A DNA stretch of 64,000 nt from a virus. Shown here in pieces: positions 15,068-21,030 of the stretch. The notes under the pieces were generated by a model that saw only the letters and a list, made by a program, of their open reading frames with translations, searched no databases and was not told the DNA's origin. Made by a program: the position numbers and the translations under genes. The stretch's first letter is position 1; every line of letters starts with the position of its first letter. The stretch is taken from the IMG/VR virus record IMGVR_UViG_3300021420_000017, positions 62,001 through 126,000 of that record. One strand, written 5' to 3'.

Positions 15068-15721
15068 ATGCCGAAGAAGGTTTCCGAAGAGGGTCCCCCG
15101 AGTGCGCCCGAGCCGGATAAGCCGAGGATACGGATGCGGAGATCGGGGCAGATGGTTCCCGTGGGGATCGAAACTTTGACGATGGATGAGGTGTGGAAAA
15201 CAGTAGCAGCGGCCCCATTGATTGATCCAAAGATCAGCGAAAGAGAACGAGTCCCAATCAATGATGTGAGGATCGGATTGTTCCTTATCAACAAGAATGC
15301 GGAAGAGCATTGTCTCGCGGAGGAAAGAGCTGAAGCAAGTCGTCGTAACATAGGCAAGAACAGTAATCGCGCTACAATAAGCGTAGTCGATGATCTTGCC
15401 ATAGATGAAGACATCGCTATTGCAGCGATTGCTCAGAGCGTTCTTGATCAGATGAGCAAGATCAGTTCTCGTGAACGTATCTATCGGGCGGCGCTGGACC
15501 AGGCCCGGGATGACATTGACTCTTTTCTAACTCAGATAAAGAACAAGTCCAGCAAGAGACTCGAATCTGTGCGCATCAAGGCTATGAAGTTGTTCAAGTC
15601 GAGAAAGAAGGACCCAGGACAGGTTGGGACCGACAGGGTCTCTCAATCGGTTAATGCTTCTCTGGATGACGTGGTCTTCCTCGATCTTCTGGATGACGCG
15701 GTCTTCCTCGATCTTGAATGA
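15068..15721 (+). CDS. AT-rich hypothetical protein with C-terminal repeat
   Basis: A 217-aa protein with codon use more AT-rich than its neighbours, especially after residue 35. A Pro-rich, basic N-terminus is followed by helical segments (AEERAEASRRNIGK; SRERIYRAALDQARDDIDSFL) and a basic stretch (SSKRLESVRIKAMKLFKSRKKD). It ends with two nine-residue repeats (LDDVVFLDL, LDDAVFLDL). The mixture suggests recent gain. I do not recognise a family. Confidence 0.55.
   Translation: MPKKVSEEGPPSAPEPDKPRIRMRRSGQMVPVGIETLTMDEVWKTVAAAPLIDPKISERERVPINDVRIGLFLINKNAEEHCLAEERAEASRRNIGKNSNRATISVVDDLAIDEDIAIAAIAQSVLDQMSKISSRERIYRAALDQARDDIDSFLTQIKNKSSKRLESVRIKAMKLFKSRKKDPGQVGTDRVSQSVNASLDDVVFLDLLDDAVFLDLE
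15662..15715 (+). repeat. 27-bp tandem duplication inside a gene
   Basis: Two in-frame copies (15662-15688 and 15689-15715) differ at one base (GTG versus GCG codon). They encode the acidic-hydrophobic nonapeptide repeat at the protein C-terminus. Slippage or an unequal duplication is the simplest origin. Confidence 0.9.
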
Positions 15722-15739
15722 TGACTTGATCGGCAAGCC

Positions 15740-15761
15740 CGGCTACCGTTTGAGGTAGCCG
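15740..15761 (+). terminator. Hairpin after the AT-rich gene
   Basis: CGGCTACC (15740-15747) pairs with GGTAGCCG (15754-15761) across a GTTTGA loop. It lies 18 nt after a stop codon. No U-run follows, so termination would be weak. TATGCT at 15768-15773, seven bases before the next GTG, may be a -10 box. Confidence 0.45.
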
Positions 15762-15779
15762 ATCCCCTATGCTATCCGC

Positions 15780-16568
15780 GTGACCTCCCTGTCCTACCAA
15801 GAGCGGCTACTGATCGATAAGATCGCTGAGGGAATCTCCTCGCTCCTGAACTCCCCGCACGCCGAGCGTGAGTCTCTACGTGTACTTCACCGAAAAGTAG
15901 ATCGACTACTCCACCCCATCATCATTCGTATTCGGGTCGGCCTTGTCCGGGGTCAAGATGGCTCCCTGCCGACCACTCAGCCAGAAGGGCCCACAATGCA
16001 GCTCACCGACACCCAGCAGGTCGACTACACCATCGAGGTCGATGACACCAAGGGGTATGCGGTTCCCGGCGCCGCGCTCGCAGCCTCGGTGGACAACCCC
16101 GCCGTGGCGACTGTCACCCAGACTGGTTCGACCTTCACCGTCGTCGCTGGTCAGCCTGGCAGTGCGGTCGTCACTTTCACCGTCGGGGGACTGACCGCCA
16201 CCGAGGCGATCGACGTCGTCGCCGGTGGAGTGGCCACCATCAAGGTGACTGCTGGCACTCCGGTGGATCAGCCCGTTGCCGTTCCGGTCGTTCCCGCCGC
16301 GACCGCCGTGGTTGCCTCACCCGTCACTCCGCCCGAGCCGGTCGTGTCCTCGGATCTCACAGCGACCTCGCCGGTTCCGACGCCTTCCATTGCCACTCCG
16401 GTAGATCCCACTGTGACCTCGCCGACGGCAGTCCCGGCTACGGATGCCACTCCCCCGGCAGCTCCGGTCGTCGCTCCCGATCCGGTAGATGTTCCTGCTC
16501 CGGTTGTTCCGGCTTCTGTTATCGCGGCCGACCCCACCGTGGCTCCGCAGACAGACACCACGGCCTAA
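15780..16568 (+). CDS. Ig-like (Big_2-type) protein with Pro/Ala/Val-rich tail
   Basis: A 262-aa protein. Residues 1-50 are helical and basic; residues 75-150 (TQQVDYTIEVDDTKGY..., NPAVATVTQTGSTFTVVAG, GSAVVTFTVGG) form one bacterial Ig-like domain. The remaining 110 residues are a low-complexity Pro/Val/Ala/Thr tail. Such domains decorate phage capsids or tails and bind carbohydrate weakly. The GTG at 15780 sits seven bases after TATGCT, which suits a leaderless start. ATG 15996 (MQLTDTQQ) is an alternative that would give only the Ig domain and tail. A strong terminator follows. Confidence 0.7.
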   Translation: MTSLSYQERLLIDKIAEGISSLLNSPHAERESLRVLHRKVDRLLHPIIIRIRVGLVRGQDGSLPTTQPEGPTMQLTDTQQVDYTIEVDDTKGYAVPGAALAASVDNPAVATVTQTGSTFTVVAGQPGSAVVTFTVGGLTATEAIDVVAGGVATIKVTAGTPVDQPVAVPVVPAATAVVASPVTPPEPVVSSDLTATSPVPTPSIATPVDPTVTSPTAVPATDATPPAAPVVAPDPVDVPAPVVPASVIAADPTVAPQTDTTA

Positions 16569-16618
16569 CCCCTGGACCCCCGGCGGGTGCTGGCCCCCGC
16601 TTCGCCAGTCGGGTTAGC

Positions 16619-16660
16619 GAAGCCCCACTCGATTTCGGTCGGGTGGGGCTTCGTGTTTTA
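16619..16660 (+). terminator. Intrinsic terminator after the Ig-like gene
   Basis: CGAAGCCCCAC (16619-16629) pairs perfectly with GTGGGGCTTCG (16643-16653), followed by TGTTTTA. This is a classical rho-independent terminator and closes the rightward early/middle block. Confidence 0.85.
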
Positions 16661-16670
16661 AGCGAATGGT

Positions 16671-16868
16671 GTAAGGTCATCCACGCCTGCTCGTCTCCTC
16701 GTAGCAGCCGCGCCTGTTGTGTTCGGACCCGCGCCTCGTGCAAGACGCCGTCGAAGGTAGAGACACCTCGGCGAATGTCTGGGTCCGAACACTGCAGAAG
16801 TCGCTCAGTTCATGAATGGCAGAAGCCGATCCGAGGACCAGTTACCGGGTCCTCGGATCGGCTTCTGC
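16671..16868 (+). ncRNA. Candidate structured non-coding RNA
   Basis: No convincing gene exists from 16661 to 16898. TAAGGT (16671-16676) could be a -10 box, GTGTTCGGACCC (16719-16730) pairs with GGGTCCGAACAC (16781-16792) across a 50-nt loop, and the segment ends in the 21-bp hairpin at 16819-16868. Promoter-like start, internal long stem and terminal hairpin resemble a small RNA of roughly 190 nt. No known RNA family is recognised and a -35 box is not clear. Confidence 0.35.
16819..16868. terminator. Perfect 21-bp hairpin between convergent units
   Basis: 16819-16839 and 16848-16868 are exact reverse complements around an 8-nt loop. The hairpin separates rightward transcription from the leftward genes starting at 16899 and can fold from either strand. 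U-runs are lacking, so it may work as a barrier or RNase III site as much as a terminator. Confidence 0.7.
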
Positions 16869-16898
16869 GTAGGGCACCAGTTCGCAGCCTCGTATCCG

Positions 16899-17276
16899 TC
16901 ACCAATAGTGCCACATGGCGGCTCCTCGTGGGCGGTAGGGTGCGATATCTTCCTCCCCCGTGCGGAGAGCCATCCGAACTCGCTGGCGCTCGGCGCGGTG
17001 CATCCTGTTGGCTTCCCAACGGACCCCCTTGGGCCGCCAGTACCAGTTGCTGTCGTAATAGGCCCGATAGGGCTGCTCATCATCACAGCGGGGCTTGATG
17101 GCCCAGGTGAAGGTATGGCGGAACCGGGGTGAGTACGCGCGTTCCCGGGGCCACCAGGAGCGGTGGTGATTGTTCCGGGGCCGGTAGTCGCACTCGCCAT
17201 GGGTGTGGTCGTGGGACTCGTGACCGTAGCGGTTGAGTTTGACCCACTCGGGGTCGGTCTTGTCGGTGCGGGACAT
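16899..17276 (-). CDS. Basic, aromatic-rich hypothetical protein
   Basis: A 125-aa protein very rich in Arg, His, Trp and Tyr (for example YDSNWYWRPKGVRWEANRMHR). It starts MSRTDKTDPEWVKLNRYG with GGGAAGG upstream. Its composition suggests nucleic-acid contact or a small structural role. It is the last gene of a short leftward unit and stands 30 bases before the perfect hairpin. A long palindrome lies just upstream. No family recognised. Confidence 0.6.
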   Translation of the reverse strand: MSRTDKTDPEWVKLNRYGHESHDHTHGECDYRPRNNHHRSWWPRERAYSPRFRHTFTWAIKPRCDDEQPYRAYYDSNWYWRPKGVRWEANRMHRAERQRVRMALRTGEEDIAPYRPRGAAMWHYW

Positions 17277-17288
17277 CGATGCCTTCCC

Positions 17289-17305
17289 GCTGACACGGTG
17301 TCAGC
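17289..17305. promoter_or_regulatory. 17-bp palindrome upstream of a minus-strand gene
   Basis: GCTGACACGGTGTCAGC is a perfect palindrome about a central G, 12 bases before the start codon at 17276. Leftward, TATAGA (about 17310-17305) could be a -10 box, putting the palindrome over the transcription start. An operator or a 5'-UTR hairpin are both possible. It shares CACGGTG with the NAD operator. Confidence 0.5.
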
Positions 17306-17331
17306 TCTATAACGACATCGCGCACCTCCTA

Positions 17332-17583
17332 CTACCAGTCATCGTTGATCTCGCATTGATCCCAGGCCAGGTCGGCCACGTGCTTCTCGCCGTAGGTTTT
17401 GCGCACCAAGTCCTTGGCGAACTCGATCCACTCTTCTTGGTCATCGGTGTAGGGGTGAGTGAACTCGAACTTGCGCTGGGATCCCCGGTACTGCTCCTCG
17501 CCGTCCTGAAGGATCTCCACGGTGTGTCCGCAGCAGCCGGTCTCGCAGCCGTAGCTGTCGTGGTAGACGATCACCTTGGCCAC
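17332..17583 (-). CDS. Small acidic hypothetical protein
   Basis: An 83-aa acidic protein (MAKVIVYHDSYGCETGCCGH...). The early YGCETGCCGH cluster gives three Cys and two His within 15 residues, a possible metal site. It starts at GTG 17583 with CGGAGC upstream. It lies in the same leftward group as the genes at 17656 and 16899. No family recognised. Confidence 0.6.
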   Translation of the reverse strand: MAKVIVYHDSYGCETGCCGHTVEILQDGEEQYRGSQRKFEFTHPYTDDQEEWIEFAKDLVRKTYGEKHVADLAWDQCEINDDW

Positions 17584-17655
17584 GTTCGGGCTCCGATCAT
17601 TTCAGGTGGGCAGCCGAGCACAATAACAGATCTTGGTTGGGAGTAGTGAAAGCTC

Positions 17656-17919
17656 TTATTCGGTGCTTGTGGGCTTAGAAACAGGAGTCTCCCCCAGCCG
17701 CTCCAAGAGCTTGATCAGTGAGTCGATCTGGTGCGGCCAGACCGCGAGGGTTCCGGTGCCCATGTTGGATCCACCGACGCGCCAGTAGTGACTCTCCCCG
17801 GCTTCGTCGTATGGGACTGCAGTCGCCCGGATGGTCTCGCTGAAGGCCGGGTCGTCTTCGTCTGGGATTGTGATCTCTACTACCGGGGTCAGATAGGTGA
17901 CGGTCTCAGTTGTAGTCAT
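17656..17919 (-). CDS. Small hypothetical protein
   Basis: An 87-aa protein (MTTTETVTYLTPVVEITIPDE...). GAAGGAG at normal distance before the ATG at 17919 decides the start over a slightly longer frame. An alternating pattern of hydrophobic residues in the first half suggests beta structure, and the second half ends in a helix (HQIDSLIKLLERLGET). No family recognised. Confidence 0.65.
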   Translation of the reverse strand: MTTTETVTYLTPVVEITIPDEDDPAFSETIRATAVPYDEAGESHYWRVGGSNMGTGTLAVWPHQIDSLIKLLERLGETPVSKPTSTE

Positions 17920-17976
17920 AGCGCTCCTTCGATCGGGCAACTGATCAGAATAGCAGAGCTGCGAGGCGAGAGAGTT

Positions 17977-18219
17977 CTAGCCTATGACTTGGTAGAGCCC
18001 ATGCTGAGCTGCAACGAGTTGGATCGCATCGTGAGACGCAGGGTCACGCAGCGCAAGAGACTCAAGGTCAGATTGAGCATTGCGGTAAGACTTGATGTTG
18101 AGGCCGAACCCAATGATGACTTTGTGCGGTCGCTGGGTGAGCATGATGCCAAACTCGTTGATCCGGACATGACGGCTGTGCCGGTCTGAACGTGGGCATT
18201 CGGGAAACGATTTGCACAT
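17977..18219 (-). CDS. Small hypothetical protein
   Basis: An 80-aa protein starting MCKSFPECPRSDRHSRH, with GGAAGAGC before ATG 18219. Cys 2 and Cys 8 plus three His in the first 20 residues might bind metal. The opposite strand also has a 152-codon open frame here, but it begins inside another gene and has no ribosome site, so this strand is preferred. Moderate confidence only. Confidence 0.45.
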   Translation of the reverse strand: MCKSFPECPRSDRHSRHVRINEFGIMLTQRPHKVIIGFGLNIKSYRNAQSDLESLALRDPASHDAIQLVAAQHGLYQVIG

Positions 18220-18407
18220 CAGCGCTCTTCCGCTCTGTTCTGCGTTGATGATTGGTTGCGCTCCAGGAGTCCGACAGAGTTCCCCGCCCCTGGGGAAGGT
18301 TCCATAGGGGCTCGGTCCTCGCAGCAAGGACATCGGAGTTGCGCAACTCCGGAGTCATGACCGAGCTGGAGCACCTCGGTCATCCGCAGAACCCTCTGTG
18401 TTTCTCG
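18220..18407. other. Intergenic stretch with two palindromes
   Basis: Between the minus-strand gene and the tRNA there is no plausible gene. A perfect 18-bp palindrome CGGAGTTGCGCAACTCCG lies at 18334-18351, followed at once by a 9-bp stem ATGACCGAG/CTCGGTCAT (18357-18365 with 18375-18383). On the minus strand these follow the tRNA and may be its processing or termination structure, or an operator. Confidence 0.5.
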
Positions 18408-18479
18408 TCGGGGTGACTGGATTCGAACCAGTGACTTTCCGGTTCACGCCGGATGCTCTGTCCGCTGAGCTACGCCCCA
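18408..18479 (-). tRNA. tRNA-like gene with 6-nt anticodon loop
   Basis: On the minus strand a cloverleaf is visible. The acceptor is TGGGGCG with CACCCCG (one C-A mismatch and an end U-G). The D-arm GCTC...GAGC, a 5-bp anticodon stem TCCGG/CCGGA and a perfect T-arm ACTGG-TTCGAAT-CCAGT follow. The anticodon loop is CGTGAA, only six bases, so the anticodon cannot be read with confidence. CCA is not encoded. It may be a degenerate tRNA, a tRNA of changed decoding, or a decoy. Its own promoter lies upstream, so it is probably transcribed. Confidence 0.7.
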
Positions 18480-18497
18480 GTGTTGTGATGCAGGGCG

Positions 18498-18525
18498 ATA
18501 CTAGCAGCCATCGTGATCGTTTCAA
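18498..18525 (-). promoter_or_regulatory. Promoter of the tRNA-like gene
   Basis: Leftward TTGAAA (18525-18520), 16 nt, TAGTAT (18503-18498), about 19 nt before the tRNA 5' end. Strong sigma-70-type match. On the other strand TAGGGT (18533-18538) could serve the rightward gene at 18580. Confidence 0.65.
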
Positions 18526-18579
18526 ACGGTTGCTAGGGTGCTCGTTGCACCCCGACCGCAACTGACCCCTGGAGATCGT

Positions 18580-18861
18580 ATGTCTGAGAGCACTGTCGTG
18601 TCGCAACCGGAACGCGCTGGACGCGAGGGCGATAGTCAAGGGTTGCCCACTCCGAACAACGAGATCGATACGCAGTCTATAGCGATACGGTTGATCTCGG
18701 ATCGACGTGATATTGGAATTAAGCGATATGGAACTGCGCTGCAGCCGAACAATAATCGTGACTCTCTGTGGGATGCGATAGAAGAGTCCTTGGATATGTT
18801 CGTCTATCTGCTTAACTACTGGCGCGAACAGAATCCGGGAGCCTCGATACCAGGACTCTGA
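18580..18861 (+). CDS. MazG-like / DUF5664-type small protein
   Basis: A 93-aa protein with GGAG before ATG 18580. Its second half (RRDIGIKRYGTALQPNNNRDSLWDAIEESLDMFVYLLNYW read in parts over about 42-82) has the pattern KYG..L....GRD.L.DA.EE.LDM..YL. That pattern is typical of short phage proteins related to MazG-type all-alpha nucleotide pyrophosphohydrolases. Only part of the EExxE metal site is present. A house-cleaning or regulatory nucleotide-binding role is possible. It precedes the first late promoter. Confidence 0.6.
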   Translation: MSESTVVSQPERAGREGDSQGLPTPNNEIDTQSIAIRLISDRRDIGIKRYGTALQPNNNRDSLWDAIEESLDMFVYLLNYWREQNPGASIPGL

Positions 18862-18902
18862 AGCCGGTATCTCTGAGGCCATCAGCGAATCCGCCGCTGT
18901 TC

Positions 18903-18938
18903 ATGCCCGAGGGTGAATCCGCCCACCTGAAGTAGTGA
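18903..18938 (+). promoter_or_regulatory. Late promoter 1
   Basis: ATGCCC (18903-18908; a 4/6 match to the upstream block), 19 nt, then TGAAGTAGTGA (18928-18938). First copy of the two-block element; it stands 30 nt before the first late gene at 18969. Confidence 0.75.
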
Positions 18939-18968
18939 GGGCAAGTTTTCCTACGAAAGGTGTGTGCG

Positions 18969-20732
18969 GTGGCGGGACGCGACGTGCACGAGGTCGTACG
19001 CCAGTACGAGCATGCGCCCAGTCAGGAACCGATGCATGGCCAACTAGGCCAGATCCGGCGAGCCCCCTCCACCGATCAGAAGAAGACACGGCGCGAGCTG
19101 CAACGCAAGGCCGACCTGGAGGACTCCATCGTGACCCAGCCACAGTCCCGCACGGCGGCTATCGCCGATCTGCTGGGCCGAGCCAGCGTGGCTCGCACTC
19201 AGCCCGAGCGAGAGAGCCTGATGCTGCAGGTGGAGAGCCTGCGCACTGAGGCCGCCGCCGAGCACGAGGCCGAGTACGGCTTTCAGGTCGGAGCGGCGAA
19301 GGTCCGTGACACCCTGGTGCCCGGTCATGGCTACGAGCGGATGAGCGAAGAGACAGACTGGATCATCGGTCTGACGTCGACCGCCAGCCTCACCGAGGCC
19401 AGCCAGGAGATGGTGGCTCAGGCCACGATGTGGTTCGACCGGGTGCCGGTCATGGTCAAGGAGTATCCCGAGGAGTTCGGCGAGCAGGCCCGCAACATGG
19501 GCCGCCGCCTGGCTGGTCAGTTCGGCGAGCAGGCTGAGGCCGCTGAGCAGGCCTTCCTCACCGAGGCCGGGCGCCTGCACACCCAGGCAGTGCGCAACGG
19601 GGCGTTCGCCATCGCAAAGGAGGCTGAGCTGGACGCCGCCCTCGGTGGTTTCTCCTACGACGCGAACAGCGAACAGATCACTGACCCCACGACCCCCAAG
19701 CGCAGTCATGCCGCGCTCCTGGCGGACATGATGCTGCAGGCCCAGGCCGCCAGCTCGCTGCCCCAGGTGGCCGACGGCACCAACCCGGCCCCTGGGGACA
19801 CCTTCTCCACCCTCAATGGCGGGGGCGGCGTGCCTCCTGAGGCGACCGACTCCAACCGGGCACCCGCCTTGCAGGAGATCCAGAACTACACCGGCTGGGA
19901 CGGTTCCTCGGTCGTGCCGCCCAATGACAACCACGCAGACATCGACAATCACGCTGGCGGCCCCGTCAATGCCGCTAGTCCCCAGCCCGGCTTCCCGGTC
20001 GGCGCTTCACTGCAGCACACCGTTCACAAGGAGAGTCACATGGCCCAGGTGCACGTCGCGTGCCCGACCTGCGGCGGCCACGGCAAGGTGGCTACCCGCG
20101 CGCACGATCCCAAGACGGCCTACTCGGGCCTGCCTCAGATCGATCAGATCGTCAACGCCGATGACAGCCCCGGGGAGAGCCCATTCCCGGAGCAGGTCGC
20201 TTTCCCGGTGGTCTGGAACCCGAATACAGTGCCCGGCACTATCAACCAGGCCGAGCAGCAGATCGCCCAGCGCAACCAGCAGTCCCCGATTGCCTCCGGC
20301 GGGACGGGTCGCCCCTCGTCCGCCACGTCGAGTCGGCATGAGGCCAACGGCCGGGACAACTCCGGCTGGATCGGCGACATGGGCGCCAAGGGAACCGACT
20401 ACCCGGGCTATTCGACCCCCAACTACGGTGGACCTGGCAACCTCGGCCAGCCGGACCCGGTCTATGGCGAGGGCGGCGACAACGGCAACCAGCCGCTCAA
20501 GCCCTACGGTGCGCAGGAGGCCAACGACTACACGAATAACCCGGGCCAGAACTGGCAGCCTGGCCAACCGACGGCCGATGACCAGGCCTCCTCGACCGTG
20601 ACCCCCGCCGTCAACACAGGCGCGGGCATGACGGGTACCGCGAGTCGCAATCCCTACATCGCCGCCGCGCAGCAGGAGATCTTGCGTCAGCAGTCCATCA
20701 TCCGCGCCCAGATGGCTTCGCAGGGTCGCTGA
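18969..20732 (+). CDS. Large virion-associated protein with DnaJ-type zinc knuckle
   Basis: A 587-aa protein, first of the late block. The GTG at 18969 is chosen because GAAAGG (18955-18960) lies eight bases upstream. A GTG at 18960 would overlap that site. Residues 30-250 are helical and acidic, resembling a scaffold or internal head protein. Residues 250-350 are Pro/Gly/Asn-rich, a CPTCGGHGKV knuckle follows near 363, and a long low-complexity Gly/Pro/Asn/Gln tail ends with a helix (AAAQQEILRQQSIIRAQM). No family recognised. The low-complexity tail and place before the portal suggest a structural role. Confidence 0.65.
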   Translation: MAGRDVHEVVRQYEHAPSQEPMHGQLGQIRRAPSTDQKKTRRELQRKADLEDSIVTQPQSRTAAIADLLGRASVARTQPERESLMLQVESLRTEAAAEHEAEYGFQVGAAKVRDTLVPGHGYERMSEETDWIIGLTSTASLTEASQEMVAQATMWFDRVPVMVKEYPEEFGEQARNMGRRLAGQFGEQAEAAEQAFLTEAGRLHTQAVRNGAFAIAKEAELDAALGGFSYDANSEQITDPTTPKRSHAALLADMMLQAQAASSLPQVADGTNPAPGDTFSTLNGGGGVPPEATDSNRAPALQEIQNYTGWDGSSVVPPNDNHADIDNHAGGPVNAASPQPGFPVGASLQHTVHKESHMAQVHVACPTCGGHGKVATRAHDPKTAYSGLPQIDQIVNADDSPGESPFPEQVAFPVVWNPNTVPGTINQAEQQIAQRNQQSPIASGGTGRPSSATSSRHEANGRDNSGWIGDMGAKGTDYPGYSTPNYGGPGNLGQPDPVYGEGGDNGNQPLKPYGAQEANDYTNNPGQNWQPGQPTADDQASSTVTPAVNTGAGMTGTASRNPYIAAAQQEILRQQSIIRAQMASQGR

Positions 20733-20737
20733 CCGTA

Positions 20738-21019
20738 GTGAACTTCCGGCTGGCAGTCAAAAGGATCGAAGCCGATCTGGACCCGGATCGTGCAACATCT
20801 GTGCCATGGCCGACAAATAGGCCAGTGGTGCATCAGCCGTTGCCCAGCACGGATGGTCTCGACCCGGCTGCTCCCGGTGGGCCCTCTCCCTTCAACTCGG
20901 GGGCGGGGCCCTACGGGGAGCCGGTGGCAACAGATCCTCTGCGAGATACCCCTATCGCCCAGGGTATGCCGATTCCTCACAAATTGGGCCCGGACCTTGA
21001 CCAAACGACACTTCAGTAG
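20738..21019 (+). CDS. Pro-rich small virion-type protein
   Basis: A 93-aa Pro/Gly-rich protein from GTG 20738, five bases after the previous stop. Motifs such as PFNSGAGPYGEPV resemble the low-complexity tail of the large protein before it, and it ends KLGPDLDQTTLQ. It is probably co-translated with its neighbours and packaged or used in head assembly. Function unknown. Confidence 0.5.
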   Translation: MNFRLAVKRIEADLDPDRATSVPWPTNRPVVHQPLPSTDGLDPAAPGGPSPFNSGAGPYGEPVATDPLRDTPIAQGMPIPHKLGPDLDQTTLQ

Positions 21020-21030
21020 AGGAAAACGGG

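Noticed and set aside
17640-17650. AGTAGTGA resembling the late-promoter core
   Set aside because: It has no CTGYCY block at 18-20 nt upstream and does not precede a rightward late gene, so it is taken as chance.
17731-18189. 152-codon rightward frame
   Set aside because: It starts inside a well-supported leftward gene, has no ribosome site, and the leftward frame 17977-18219 has one.
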